Source: JABWBD01 sp040768665
Lineage (GTDB): Bacteria; Planctomycetota; Planctomycetia; Pirellulales; Thermoguttaceae
Reading direction: 5' to 3'
Length of the DNA stretch: 64,000 nucleotides
NCBI GenBank assembly: GCA_040768665.1
Contig: JAXGMN010000012.1
Location: forward strand, 248,001 to 312,000
Shown here: positions 8,792-18,262 of the stretch, one piece after another
Layout: each line of letters starts with the position of its first letter
Numbering within the stretch: the stretch's first letter is position 1
Position numbers and translations under genes: made by a program
The notes under the pieces: model-generated
Databases searched by the model: none
Seen by the model: only the letters and a program-made list of their open reading frames with translations
Told to the model about the DNA's origin: nothing

Positions 8792-11128
8792 ATGAGATCT
8801 TGCGTTTTTGCTCTGACCACTTGCCTGCCCCTGCTCGTTCCAGCCCGTGTGTCTACGGAAGAAATCCCGTCTGCAGTCGTGCCTGAGGCGTTGGGAGTGA
8901 ATATCCATTTCACCGATCCAAAGCCGGGCGAGATGGAGATGCTCAAGGGGGCCGGATTCCGCGTCATCCGAATGGATTTCGCATGGAGCCGTACGGAGCG
9001 AGAAAAGGGAGTGTACGATTTCAGCGCGTACGACCGGCTCATGGCGGCTCTTGAGAAGCATGGGATGCGGGCACTGTTTATCCTGGACTACGGGAACCCG
9101 CACTACGACGGAGGTCTGGCGCCGCACAGCGAGGAAGGACGCCAGGCGTTTGCCCGTTGGGCGGCCGCGGCAGTGGAGCGCTTTCAGGGTCGCGGTGTTC
9201 TCTGGGAGATGTATAACGAACCGAACATTCGCTTCTGGAAACCGGAGCCCAACGTCGAAGACTACGTGAAGCTGGCACGCAAGGTCGGCAAGGCGATCCG
9301 ACGTGTCGCTCCGAACGAGCTTTATATCGGGCCGGCGACGTCAAGGATCGACCTGGAGTTTCTCGAAGCCTGTTTTCAAGGAGGGTTGCTGGAGGATTGG
9401 GATGCCGTTTCCGTCCATCCTTATCGCCAGAACGCCCCGGAGACGGTCGTGCCCGAGTATGCAGAGCTTCGTGAGCTGATCGAGCGCTACGCCCCGGAAG
9501 ACAAACCGATTCCGATCCTGTCGGGCGAATGGGGCTACTCGTCCGCCTGGCACGGCATGGACGAGGAAAAGCAGGGGAAGATGCTACCGCGTGAGTGGCT
9601 GATCAATCTGGCATGCGGGATTCCTGTCTCGATCTGGTACGACTGGCACGACGATGGGCGCGATCCGGAGGAGCCGGAGCACCACTTCGGCACGGTGCTC
9701 TTTCCATATCACGAAGGGCGCGAACCGGTGTACACACCCAAGCCGGCTTACCTCGCCGCCAAGACCCTCGCGAGGCAACTCGATGGTTTCCGGTTCAACA
9801 AGCGGCTCGACACGGGCAGCGCCGATGAGTACCTCCTGTTGTTCACAAGGGACGACGAGGTCCGATTGGCTGCGTGGACAACGGCGGCCGAACCGCGGAC
9901 GGCAACCGTTCCAGCGAGTCCGGGATCTTTCCGCCTCACGGGACATACCGGCGAGGAATTGCCGAAGACATCTGCCGGCGGGAATGGGCTGGCAATGACT
10001 CTCGCCGACGCTCCCAAGTACCTTGTGCCGGAAGAACCCAACGACCTGCTGCGGCTGGCCGCGGCCTGGGAGCAAGTGCCGGGCACGATGGCGATGCGAG
10101 CACAGCAGGACGCGACAATCTCGCTCTCGATACGAAACCCGCTGGGCCGGACGATCCGTGTTTCAGCACGCCAGGGGCAGCCGATTCAGCTTGAGCCGGG
10201 AGCGTCTGCAAAACTCGCCATTTCCATCGATCTGCAGCGGACCGGCGAACCGGTCGACCTGGTCTTCCCATGCAACATTGAAGGCATCGGCCGGCTGACT
10301 CAGCGAACCTGCGTGACTGTGACAAACCCGCTGCGGCTGGTGCTCGGACCAATTGGCGGGAAGGCACTGCCGGTCCGAATGGAGAACGCATCGGGCGAGC
10401 CGTTTCAGGGCAAGCTCCGGCTGACCGACGTGCGAGGGATTCAGCCGGTGCAGGCTGAAGTTCCGTTGCGATTTGCCGAGGGTGAGAAACAGACGGATGT
10501 CGCCTTCCCGCTGGCAGTCTCGCCGGAGAAGTTCAGGGCAGGATTCCACGTCGAGGACATCCAAGGCCGACCGGTCCTCGAAGTGCCGCCCCGTGAAATC
10601 GCCCTCGTGGATGATTTCCGTCGATATTCCGCGGAGACTCTCGATACCGCACTCCGGATCGTTCCCGACGGCGATCGGAAGATCGGTTCGGAGCAGTCGA
10701 TCGGCTTGGCCGATGCACCGGCGGGGCTGCCGGGACCGGTCTTGCGAGTGCTCAAGATCGGCTACCGCATGGAAGAGGGCTGGAAGTTCCTTCGGCTGGT
10801 TCCCCAGTCGGAAGCTGTGAAACGGATCGACGGTCGGCCGCGGGCGATGGGACTCTGGGTTTACGGCGATGGATCAGGCAACAGCCCGCGGATCCGTTTC
10901 GTCGATGCCACGGGCCAGACTCACCAACCTTCGGCCGACCCGATCACCTGGTGCGGATGGCGGTACATCGAGTTTCCGTTGGACGGCTCGCGGTCGGGGC
11001 ACTGGGGCGGTGCGGACGACGGGAAGGTGCATTGGCCGATCCGCTTCGACACCCTCTTTCTGCTGGACGGGCTGCGCAAAGCGACGAGTGGGGAGATCTA
11101 TCTCGCTTCGCCGGTCCTTCTTTGGTAG
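8792..11128 (+). CDS. Secreted clan GH-A glycoside hydrolase with C-terminal beta-sandwich region
   Basis: This 778-residue exported protein starts MRSCVFALTTCLPLLVPA. Residues 30-330 are a (beta/alpha)8 barrel: GVNIHFTDPKPGEMEMLKGA, FRVIRMDFAWSRTE, then the general acid in LWEMYNEPNIRFW (about E142) and the nucleophile in ILSGEWGYSSAW (about E246). These strand-4 and strand-7 glutamates are the clan GH-A signature, closest in style to GH5/GH39-like enzymes. The C-terminal 400 residues are beta-rich, with a final sandwich (AMGLWVYGDGSGNSPRIRF, WRYIEFPLD) that resembles a carbohydrate-binding module. The substrate is unknown. The gene is followed after nine bases by an MtfA-like peptidase. Confidence 0.85.
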   Translation: MRSCVFALTTCLPLLVPARVSTEEIPSAVVPEALGVNIHFTDPKPGEMEMLKGAGFRVIRMDFAWSRTEREKGVYDFSAYDRLMAALEKHGMRALFILDYGNPHYDGGLAPHSEEGRQAFARWAAAAVERFQGRGVLWEMYNEPNIRFWKPEPNVEDYVKLARKVGKAIRRVAPNELYIGPATSRIDLEFLEACFQGGLLEDWDAVSVHPYRQNAPETVVPEYAELRELIERYAPEDKPIPILSGEWGYSSAWHGMDEEKQGKMLPREWLINLACGIPVSIWYDWHDDGRDPEEPEHHFGTVLFPYHEGREPVYTPKPAYLAAKTLARQLDGFRFNKRLDTGSADEYLLLFTRDDEVRLAAWTTAAEPRTATVPASPGSFRLTGHTGEELPKTSAGGNGLAMTLADAPKYLVPEEPNDLLRLAAAWEQVPGTMAMRAQQDATISLSIRNPLGRTIRVSARQGQPIQLEPGASAKLAISIDLQRTGEPVDLVFPCNIEGIGRLTQRTCVTVTNPLRLVLGPIGGKALPVRMENASGEPFQGKLRLTDVRGIQPVQAEVPLRFAEGEKQTDVAFPLAVSPEKFRAGFHVEDIQGRPVLEVPPREIALVDDFRRYSAETLDTALRIVPDGDRKIGSEQSIGLADAPAGLPGPVLRVLKIGYRMEEGWKFLRLVPQSEAVKRIDGRPRAMGLWVYGDGSGNSPRIRFVDATGQTHQPSADPITWCGWRYIEFPLDGSRSGHWGGADDGKVHWPIRFDTLFLLDGLRKATSGEIYLASPVLLW

Positions 11129-11137
11129 GCGCGATCC

Positions 11138-11902
11138 GTGGTCTTCTCCTGGATGAGAAAACGCCGGCGGCAACGGCTGCTCAGGGAGCCGTTTCCCGAT
11201 GCTTGGGAAGCGATCCTCATGAGGAACGTGCGGCATTATCGGTACCTGCCTGCGGAGTGCCGCGCACGGCTTCGCGACGCGCTGAGGATCTTCGCGGCGG
11301 AAAAGGAGTGGGTAGGCTGCGGCGGGCTCGAGATGCGCGACGAGATCCGCGTGACGATCGCCGGGGCTGCTTGCCTGCTGGTCCTTGGCGTGCCCGGCTT
11401 CTACTTCGACGGAGTGAAGAGCATCCTGGTGTACCCCGAGACGTATGCACATCCCCAGCAGCGTCAGGCTCACGGCATTGTCGAGGAAGACGTGCCGATT
11501 TCCGGAGAGGCGTGGCACCGCGGTCCCGTGGTGCTGGCTTGGCGCGACGTCCTCCGCGGCGTGCGAAACCCGCACGACGGGCACAACGTGGTGCTCCACG
11601 AATTCGCCCATCAGCTCGACGGTCTGGATGGCGAGATGGGCGGTTCGCCGCCGATTGCCGACCGCGACCTGGCGGCCCGCTGGGAGCAGGTGTTTCAGGG
11701 GGAATACGAGCAGCTTGTCCAGACGGTGCAATACGGAGGGCCGACGCTTATCGACGCCTATGGCGCCACCAACCGGTCGGAGTTTTTCGCGGTTGTCACC
11801 GAGTGTTTCTTCGAACTGGCGGAACCGCTTCGCGACTGGCATCCGGAACTCTACGATCTGCTCAAGGCGTTCTATCGGGTGGATCCTGCGTCGTGGTTGT
11901 GA
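11138..11902 (+). CDS. mtfA: MtfA-family zinc peptidase
   Basis: This 254-residue cytosolic protein starts at GTG 11138. The gluzincin signature HEFAHQLDGLDGEMGG (His, Glu, His) is intact, with a downstream TECFFELAEPL glutamate as the likely third zinc ligand. The MtfA-family core VPGFYFDGVKSILVYPETY is present. In E. coli MtfA binds the repressor Mlc, so affecting the glucose PTS, and has aminopeptidase activity. Whether that role holds here is unknown, and no Mlc gene is in view. It begins nine bases after the GH-A hydrolase, suggesting co-transcription. Confidence 0.88.
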   Translation: MVFSWMRKRRRQRLLREPFPDAWEAILMRNVRHYRYLPAECRARLRDALRIFAAEKEWVGCGGLEMRDEIRVTIAGAACLLVLGVPGFYFDGVKSILVYPETYAHPQQRQAHGIVEEDVPISGEAWHRGPVVLAWRDVLRGVRNPHDGHNVVLHEFAHQLDGLDGEMGGSPPIADRDLAARWEQVFQGEYEQLVQTVQYGGPTLIDAYGATNRSEFFAVVTECFFELAEPLRDWHPELYDLLKAFYRVDPASWL

Positions 11903-11930
11903 GGGCGGACCCGGCCTTCTGCTTGGGCGA

Positions 11931-12021
11931 GCGGCAGATGAGAGTTTACCCGCATATCAGGCCGGCTGCTTCCTGGCAGCCTGGCTGATGGCAATCGTGA
12001 GGGGATGCGATCATCTGCCGC
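11931..12021. repeat. 91-bp MITE/REP-like element with 11-bp terminal inverted repeats
   Basis: The left end GCGGCAGATGA (11931-11941) is a perfect inverted copy of the right end TCATCTGCCGC (12011-12021). Inside is the CATCAG/GGCTGC family core: CCGGCTGC, TTCCT, GGCAGCC, TGGCTGATGGC. Both ends and the flanking GGTTTACCCGCAT-like and ATCGCAT blocks recur in 57971-58189. It sits between two convergent genes. Confidence 0.75.
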
Positions 12022-12026
12022 ACGCC

Positions 12027-13520
12027 TTACCCACCCCCGGTGCCGCGGTCGTATGCGTCTTGTTCGCGAAGGTGAAGCGCAAGCACCGCCTCGAACGTCT
12101 CGGCTGAAATCTTCCAGGCGGGGTTTTCGTCGGTATGCGCATTCGTGTGGGTCACGAGCAACCGGTAGAGGAACTTGAACAAGTGTCGCGGTACGCGCAA
12201 CGAGCGCATCGCATTGACCAGCCGATGGTGATCGATCGAGTCGTCGAAAAGCGCGCCCAGGCTCGGTGAATGGCCGTTTTCCGCGCAGGCCTGCAAGCGC
12301 GCGTTGGCCAGATCGTACAGCGACTGGCCCGTCCATTCCAGCGAGCGAATCAGGTTTTGCTTGTCCAGTCGGGCACGCTGATGGAACTGCCGGTCCTCGC
12401 GATCGATGTAATAGGTCAATTCCGCCGGCAGGAGAAGCTTGAAACCGAGACCCGGGTGCTTCAACAGCTTGTTGTCGAGCATCGGCCAAAGCAAGGTTCG
12501 CATCCTCTCCGCCGAGCCATTGATCAGATAGGGCTCATCGATGCGGTCGATAAGCACGATCGTTCCGCTGAACCCGAGCGTGCGAAGCACGTTCTGCAGT
12601 TTTGCCATCAACTCATAGCGATCATCGGTGCGTGCGTGTGCAGGCAACGGCTGCTCGGCAATCCGGCCTTCGGGAATGCGCATGAACCTCCGCCGCAATG
12701 AGGCTGCGCTGTGCTGCAGGGTGCGGGTGTTTCGCGAGATGGACCATGCCTTCCACCACCACCTGGCCATCCGCGCCAGTCGCGGAAGCCATCCGGCAAG
12801 GATCGCGAGATAGAGCCAGGGTCCGGCAAACCACTGCCATGCCTGCTGCCAGACCACCAGGCCGAGAACGAGGATCGTGACCATGACGCCCAACGCGATA
12901 TCCCAGTAGGACATCCATGTGGGAAACCGAAGCTTTCGTCGGAGCTGCCGCCACCGCTGGTCCGGCGATTCGGCCGTCGACTGGTCGTAGCAGGCGGCCA
13001 GCAGGAGCACGTCTCTCGCCTGCGTACGGTCGAGACGGTCGAGTTCGAGCGGCTGGTGATCCAAGGCGGCCGGATGCGTCTTCTGTCGCGACTGCACAAT
13101 CAGGTCGACCAGTTGCGTCACGCCGAGTGAGAGGAAGGCGTCCATGTGGTCCCAGAGCTTCCATCGCTCCAGGGTCCGATCGACGCGCCGTCTCCGACCG
13201 GAGAGCGTGTCGCGGAAGCGGTCGAGAAATGGATTGAAATCATCGTACTGGACGACAAACACGCGATTGTCCGGATGATCCGCGTTGTACTCCGCCAGAT
13301 GACGGTCGATCTGCAGCCGTATCGCCGTCTTGCCGGAACCTTTTTCGCCGAAAACGATTGCCGTCGCCGGCTCCGCGGGATTCCCGTAGATCTTGTCCCA
13401 GGCGGGGTGATAGCAGTTGCGGATGCAGAAACCCTTGAAGACGAGGTCGGTCTGGGCGTCCTCGTCGGCGAAGGGGTTGTCGGCGATCCCATGGTGTTCG
13501 AGGAACTGGCGGATCTTCAT
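12027..13520 (-). CDS. Membrane-associated KAP-like P-loop NTPase
   Basis: This 497-residue protein has a Walker A motif GEKGSGKTAIR (about residues 58-65) and a Walker B segment GTIVLIDRIDEPY (about 335). Two or three hydrophobic segments lie between them (about 207-250: IALGVMVTILVLGLVVW, LYLAILAGWLP). A P-loop domain interrupted by membrane helices is the hallmark of KAP/STAND-type NTPases, which act as conformational switches at membranes. The substrate or partner is unknown. The start is five bases after the zinc-ribbon/GYF gene, so the two probably form an operon. The C-terminal helical region (MRSLRVPRHLFKFLYRLL) resembles a winged-helix end of STAND proteins. Confidence 0.7.
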   Translation of the reverse strand: MKIRQFLEHHGIADNPFADEDAQTDLVFKGFCIRNCYHPAWDKIYGNPAEPATAIVFGEKGSGKTAIRLQIDRHLAEYNADHPDNRVFVVQYDDFNPFLDRFRDTLSGRRRRVDRTLERWKLWDHMDAFLSLGVTQLVDLIVQSRQKTHPAALDHQPLELDRLDRTQARDVLLLAACYDQSTAESPDQRWRQLRRKLRFPTWMSYWDIALGVMVTILVLGLVVWQQAWQWFAGPWLYLAILAGWLPRLARMARWWWKAWSISRNTRTLQHSAASLRRRFMRIPEGRIAEQPLPAHARTDDRYELMAKLQNVLRTLGFSGTIVLIDRIDEPYLINGSAERMRTLLWPMLDNKLLKHPGLGFKLLLPAELTYYIDREDRQFHQRARLDKQNLIRSLEWTGQSLYDLANARLQACAENGHSPSLGALFDDSIDHHRLVNAMRSLRVPRHLFKFLYRLLVTHTNAHTDENPAWKISAETFEAVLALHLREQDAYDRGTGGG

Positions 13521-13525
13521 CGAGG

Positions 13526-14404
13526 TTATCTCTCCGGTTTGGCGATAGACGGCACCCGCCGGCCAAAGCCCCGCAGACAGATTGCTGCGAGGACGACCGG
13601 ACCGGCCGGAACCCTGGACATGGTCTGCAATTCAGGGCCGCTGGTCAGCACCCAGAACAGCACGCCGAGCAAAATGATCACCGCCACGGCAAGCAGAACA
13701 ATGATGCCGATGTTTGTGCGCTTGGAGCGGCGGTGAGTGGGACCATGATAGCTGCCCGTGTGGGCGCCTGGCAACGGGGGAGTCTTCGCGGTGATCGCGG
13801 GCAGGGGATTCTTGTCGCCGGATCGAAGCTCGGAGAAGATGGCCCAGGCCGATCGCCAGTCTTCCCAACCTTCACGCCAAACGAGTGCATCGGGAGGAAC
13901 CCGTCCCTCGGCAAGCCAAGTCCGCATGATCGGGCCGGAAGCTGGACCATACTGTCCGCCGGCCGGAGGCCGCACATACCAGACCATCTCGGGTGCTTGG
14001 GATAATGGATCGCCCGGCGCAAGAGCACCGCTCGAAGATGCCGCAGCAGAAACCGGCTGTTCCGGGGCAGAGGTCGCCGCATTGACTGGCTCGGTGGCTC
14101 GCGTTTCCAGCTCAGCAGGCTTGGCAACGGGGATTGCCCAGGCGGAATCCGACCCAGGCGTCTCACTCTTCGATGGAGAGGACGGGGCAGGAAACGCCAA
14201 CTCCAGGGCCGGTTCCTGAGGGACAGCACCCGGATTGGCGTCGGATTCTGCGACTGCCCGGTTTGCCTGTCTTGAACTTGGTCGCGTGCTCTGCTCGGGA
14301 ATCTGGACCTTGGCACCGCAGGATGGACAGATCCCCCTCTGGCCCGCCTGGAACGACTTGACGTTGAGTTTGTGCCCGTTCGGGCAAAAAAAACGAATGC
14401 CCAT
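13526..14404 (-). CDS. Zinc-ribbon and GYF_2-domain membrane protein
   Basis: This 292-residue protein starts MGIRFFCPNGHKLNVK. The N-terminal CPNGH...CPSCG pattern is a zinc ribbon. A Pro/Ala/Ser-rich linker (residues 40-140) leads to a GYF_2-like domain (WYVRPPAGGQYGP, then PDALVWREGWEDW). A single transmembrane helix follows (NIGIIVLLAVAVIILLGVLF). The GYF_2 domain suggests binding of a proline-rich or other peptide partner. It is co-directional with and five bases upstream of the KAP-like ATPase, so a shared membrane complex is plausible. The frame extends to 14482, but ATG 14404 begins exactly at the zinc ribbon. Confidence 0.72.
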   Translation of the reverse strand: MGIRFFCPNGHKLNVKSFQAGQRGICPSCGAKVQIPEQSTRPSSRQANRAVAESDANPGAVPQEPALELAFPAPSSPSKSETPGSDSAWAIPVAKPAELETRATEPVNAATSAPEQPVSAAASSSGALAPGDPLSQAPEMVWYVRPPAGGQYGPASGPIMRTWLAEGRVPPDALVWREGWEDWRSAWAIFSELRSGDKNPLPAITAKTPPLPGAHTGSYHGPTHRRSKRTNIGIIVLLAVAVIILLGVLFWVLTSGPELQTMSRVPAGPVVLAAICLRGFGRRVPSIAKPER

Positions 14405-14691
14405 GGTTTGCCGCCCAATTTCTCCAAATTCTACCTCGATAAACCCCGGCTGTGAAGCGAGGCAATCTACAGGGGGCCGCATGTGCGGATGATCCAGATA
14501 GGAGGGGCTTTTGGGGCGTCCGAATCGTTTGTTCCTGGTACTGGGGACCCATGGACTTGTCCTCCGCGAAGAATCGATATGGGTTTGCAGGCGGAATTGT
14601 GGTACTCTTCCACGCCTCTGGCCATAACTGCGGTCGCTCGGGAGTGGCAGCGCTTCGAAGCGTTCCTCCGAGCTCGATGGAGATGGATCTC

Positions 14692-16494
14692 ATGCGGTTA
14701 TCTTGTTGGACCGGTATTGTATGGGCAGCCATCATCGTGGTCGGCACTGTGACCATGACTGGTTGCGGTAGCCAGGCGGAGCTGGCCTGCGAGTCGGCGA
14801 GTTGCGATTCCGAAACAGACGAGACGATGCCGGCAGCCGAGGAATCGCCGGCGCCTGATTTGCCGGAAACGGCAGAGAGTATGGAACAGCCATCCATCGA
14901 TGCCGCCGAAATCTCGATGGAGCCTCGAGATGCCACGATTGATCTACGAATGTCCGACGCGGAAGAGCTGCCGGCCGCTGAGGAACCGTTCCCGGACCCC
15001 GTTGCCGAAAGATCGAGCGTTCCGAAAATCCGTATGCTGGCGGCGCCGAGATTGGCGGCCCCGGAGATGGCCCCGGAACCGGTAGAACCTTTGCTGGAAA
15101 GCGGCGAAGTCAACGTCCCGGCGTCCTCGCCAGCCCCTCCGCCGCTACCCGCGCCTCGATTGGCAGATGAGTCGCTCGGCGCGGCAGAACGGCCGGCTTC
15201 TGCATCTTCTGACACACCGAAGACCACCCAGGCCCCGGCGCCACAGCCGGAGCGAGAAGACTACACGACGGTCAGCGTGTTCTACGGCACCGACCGCCTT
15301 GCGATCGATGCGGCTGGCGCCGGTGGCGCATCCACGGCGGGCACGCTGCTCGCCCTCGGCATCGTTGTGGCGATGACGCTGGCTGCGACTGCCATTGCGG
15401 TCAGACTCTCGCGGCGCCGTCTGGCAATTGCAGTCTTCGCTGCCGGGGCTCTTGGCTCGGTCGCCACGGCGATCCTGCCGACGGTTCTCCACCACCCGTC
15501 AGGAACCGCCCACGGGGGCCCGACTCGAACCTACGGCAACCAGCGCGGCGAGCTGGAAATGGGCATTTGTGAGGTTAGCATCCCGAAGCGGCATGAAATT
15601 GGACAGGTGGAGCGCCCATCCGTTCTCCGTCTCGAGTTCAAGGAAGACCCGACCAGGCACGTCGTCCTCATGGACGTGGTCCCGGAGCCCGCAGAATCGT
15701 TTCATACCAAGCTCAGCGAGCGGATCGGGCAATCGGTGAAAAGGGAAGCGTTTGTCTTTGTGCACGGATTCAACGTAACCTTCGAGGCGGCTGCGCGGCG
15801 AACGGCGCAACTGGCATACGACCTGAAATTCGAGGGAGCGCCGATCTTTTTCAGTTGGCCGTCGCAAGGAGGACTGCTGCAGTATACGGTCGACGAAACC
15901 AACGTCATCTGGGCGGTGCCTCACCTGAAAGAATTCCTCCTGGGGATCGTCGAGCAGAGCGGTGCCCAATCGATCCACCTCATCGCGCACAGCATGGGCA
16001 ACCGGGCGTTGACCGCCGCCCTTCAGTCGATCGCCTACGAGTTCCGCGACCGCCCGCCAATGTTCAACCAGGTGATCCTGACCGCGCCGGACATCGACGC
16101 CGACGTCTTCCGCCGCGATATCGCGCCGCCAATCATCAAGACTGCGGGCCGCGTAACTCTCTATGCTTCGTCGAACGACGAGGCGCTGGTTCTCTCCAAG
16201 CAGATCCACGGCTATCCGAGGGCGGGCGATTCCGGCAACGGACTGCTGGTCATTCCGGGCATGGATACGATCGACGTGTCCACGATCGATACTTCGCTGA
16301 TCGGCCATTCCTACTACGGCAGCAATTCGACGGTGCTCGACGATCTTCTCGATCTGTTGCACGAATCAAAACCGCCCGAGAAGCGACCCTGGCTGCATCC
16401 GATGCAGCTTGGCCGGATGATGTATTGGGTGTTTCTCGCGGAGAAAGCCCGATTGGAATCGGCGGCTGCCGGACCGGCGACGCGAACGCAGTAG
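14692..16494 (+). CDS. Lipoprotein with DUF900-type alpha/beta-hydrolase domain
   Basis: This 600-residue protein starts at ATG 14692, with GGAG nine bases upstream. A lipoprotein signal ends in VTMTGCGS. Residues 30-190 are acidic, Pro/Ala-rich and probably disordered. The sequence VSVFYGTDR then begins the DUF900 module; it is interrupted by two adjacent hydrophobic helices (GTLLALGIVVAMTLAATA and LAIAVFAAGALGSVA), an unusual insertion. The hydrolase core continues with FVFVHGFNVTF (oxyanion region), the nucleophile in LIAHSMGNRALT, and a late GHSYYG histidine. It is probably an envelope esterase or lipase; the substrate is unknown. An upstream 80-codon extension to 14452 lacks a ribosome site and signal. 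Confidence 0.78.
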   Translation: MRLSCWTGIVWAAIIVVGTVTMTGCGSQAELACESASCDSETDETMPAAEESPAPDLPETAESMEQPSIDAAEISMEPRDATIDLRMSDAEELPAAEEPFPDPVAERSSVPKIRMLAAPRLAAPEMAPEPVEPLLESGEVNVPASSPAPPPLPAPRLADESLGAAERPASASSDTPKTTQAPAPQPEREDYTTVSVFYGTDRLAIDAAGAGGASTAGTLLALGIVVAMTLAATAIAVRLSRRRLAIAVFAAGALGSVATAILPTVLHHPSGTAHGGPTRTYGNQRGELEMGICEVSIPKRHEIGQVERPSVLRLEFKEDPTRHVVLMDVVPEPAESFHTKLSERIGQSVKREAFVFVHGFNVTFEAAARRTAQLAYDLKFEGAPIFFSWPSQGGLLQYTVDETNVIWAVPHLKEFLLGIVEQSGAQSIHLIAHSMGNRALTAALQSIAYEFRDRPPMFNQVILTAPDIDADVFRRDIAPPIIKTAGRVTLYASSNDEALVLSKQIHGYPRAGDSGNGLLVIPGMDTIDVSTIDTSLIGHSYYGSNSTVLDDLLDLLHESKPPEKRPWLHPMQLGRMMYWVFLAEKARLESAAAGPATRTQ

Positions 16495-16826
16495 CCGGTA
16501 GGTCCCGCTTGCCGAGATGGATGCTGGTTGGAAACTGCCAGGCTTTGGCCGCTCCCATCGGAAAAATCGGCTGAACGGCTCCTTGTCGCCAAGCTTGGCG
16601 GCCTTCGGATCCACCTCCAAGGCGGGAGCAGGAGCCCATACCGGGCTGGTCCGGCGATCCAGCCCACACAGCCGTCCCAATCTGAATTCCCCGGGTTTGA
16701 GCGTTGTTCGGCTTATGGGCTGCCGAGCGGTGTTCCTCTCTGCGTCGGGTCTGCCACGATCAACGTTTGTCCGGTACGGCGCCTCGATGGACCGGTTTTG
16801 GAATCGCCTCGACAGGCTCCAAACGG

Positions 16827-16856
16827 TTGCCGACGCCGACCTCAATGGTCTACAAT
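16827..16856 (+). promoter_or_regulatory. Candidate promoter for cobL
   Basis: TTGCCG (16827-16832) and TACAAT (16851-16856) are separated by 18 bases, about 150 bases before the cobL start. The rest of the 510-base gap from 16495 holds no gene I can support and no cobalamin riboswitch signature. Confidence 0.45.
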
Positions 16857-17008
16857 CAGGCGCATCCGAAGGCGTGGCTTGGCGGCGGACGGGCATCTCG
16901 GGAGACGTTTTCCCGTGAAACGGAAAGACCCTCGTTCGAGGCGCGTGCCCGTTCTCAAACCATCCCCGGCTGTGAGAATCTCGACCCTATCTTGGAAGGA
17001 GTCCTTTC

Positions 17009-18256
17009 TTGGCTGAGCCGAAAAAGCTCCACATTATCGGTATTGGCGAAGACGGCCTGGGCGGGCTGACCGAGGCCGCGCGCAGATTGATCGAAGATGC
17101 CGACCTGATCCTGGGCGAAAGCCACTGTCTGGCCCTGGTTCCCGACACCGGAGCCGAACGGTTCGTCGTCGGGACGAGTCTCGAGGAGGGGCTGGCGCGG
17201 CTTGAAGAGCCGTCGGTCGGCAGTGCGGTGGTCCTGGCGATCGGAGATCCGCTGTTCTATGGTGTTGCCCGCTACCTGGGTGACAAACTCGGCAAAGACC
17301 GGATCGAGGTCATTCCCCACGTCAGCAGCATGCAATTGGCCTTTGCGCGGGTGAAGGAAAGCTGGGAAGAGGCTTTTCTCACCAATCTGGCCAGCCATGG
17401 CGTGGAAAGCGTGTTGGAGCCCATTCGGTCTGCCGAAAAGGTGGGGCTTTTTACCAGCGACTCGTATCCGCCTTCAGCCGTGGCGCAGATCTTGCTGGAA
17501 CATGGGCTGGACTACTTCACCGCCTATATTTGCGAGAACCTGGGATCTCCAGACGAGCGAGTGACGTGCGGAGAACTGGCGGAGATCAGCCAGCAGGAGT
17601 TTTCGCCGCTGAACGTCATGATCCTGGTCCGCAAACCGCACATGCCGGACCGCCCCAGCGAGGCGGTCGGGCGTCGGCTGTTCGGCAATCCCGACGAGGT
17701 CTTTCTCCAGTCGAAGCCCAAGCGAGGACTGCTGACGCCCGCCGAAATCCGTACGATGGCCCTTTCCGAGATGGATCTGGGACCGGCGAGCGTGGTTTGG
17801 GACGTCGGCGCGGGCAGCGGGTCGGTCGCCGTGGAGGCCGCGCAGATTTCTACCGACGGAACAATCTATGCCATCGAAATGGATCCGGAGGATTACCAGT
17901 TGATTGTCGAAAACGCGAGACGATTCAAGGTGATCAACCTCGTGCCGATTCTCGGCCGGGCGCCGGACGCCTGGCGCGATTTGCCCGACCCGGATGCCGT
18001 TTTCGTCGGCGGCAGCGGACGCGGTATCTGGCGGCTTGTCGATGCGGCCTTTCGGCGGCTGCGCCCCGGCGGACGCCTGGTGGCAACCATGAGCAGTGTC
18101 GACAACCTCGCCGAAGTCCACCGTGTGCTCCGCGGTCACGGCCCGGACGTGAAGGTCTGGATGATCAATGTCGCGCGCGGCAACTACCAACTCGAGCGGA
18201 TGCGGTTCGAGTCGCTCAATCCGGTCTTTCTGGTCTCGGTTGCCAGGTCGAGTTAG
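17009..18256 (+). CDS. cobL: Precorrin-6Y C5,15-methyltransferase, decarboxylating (CbiE-CbiT fusion)
   Basis: This 415-residue bifunctional cobalamin enzyme starts at TTG 17009, with GGAAGGAG eight bases upstream. Residues 1-210 are the CbiE tetrapyrrole methylase domain (LHIIGIGEDGLGGLTEAA, VVLAIGDPLFYGVA). Residues 225-415 are the CbiT SAM-dependent domain (GLLTPAEIRTMALSEM, the SAM loop VWDVGAGSGSVAVEAA, and AVFVGGSGRG). It methylates C5 and C15 of precorrin-6Y and removes the C12 acetate carboxyl. No other cobalamin gene is adjacent, so the pathway is dispersed. A PIG-L deacetylase follows after six bases. Confidence 0.95.
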   Translation: MAEPKKLHIIGIGEDGLGGLTEAARRLIEDADLILGESHCLALVPDTGAERFVVGTSLEEGLARLEEPSVGSAVVLAIGDPLFYGVARYLGDKLGKDRIEVIPHVSSMQLAFARVKESWEEAFLTNLASHGVESVLEPIRSAEKVGLFTSDSYPPSAVAQILLEHGLDYFTAYICENLGSPDERVTCGELAEISQQEFSPLNVMILVRKPHMPDRPSEAVGRRLFGNPDEVFLQSKPKRGLLTPAEIRTMALSEMDLGPASVVWDVGAGSGSVAVEAAQISTDGTIYAIEMDPEDYQLIVENARRFKVINLVPILGRAPDAWRDLPDPDAVFVGGSGRGIWRLVDAAFRRLRPGGRLVATMSSVDNLAEVHRVLRGHGPDVKVWMINVARGNYQLERMRFESLNPVFLVSVARSS

Positions 18257-18262
18257 CCCCGC

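Noticed and set aside
16366..16896. 176-codon minus-strand frame in the cobL upstream gap
   Set aside because: A short protein-like stretch only; it overlaps the hydrolase lipoprotein 3' end and has no start signal or family match.
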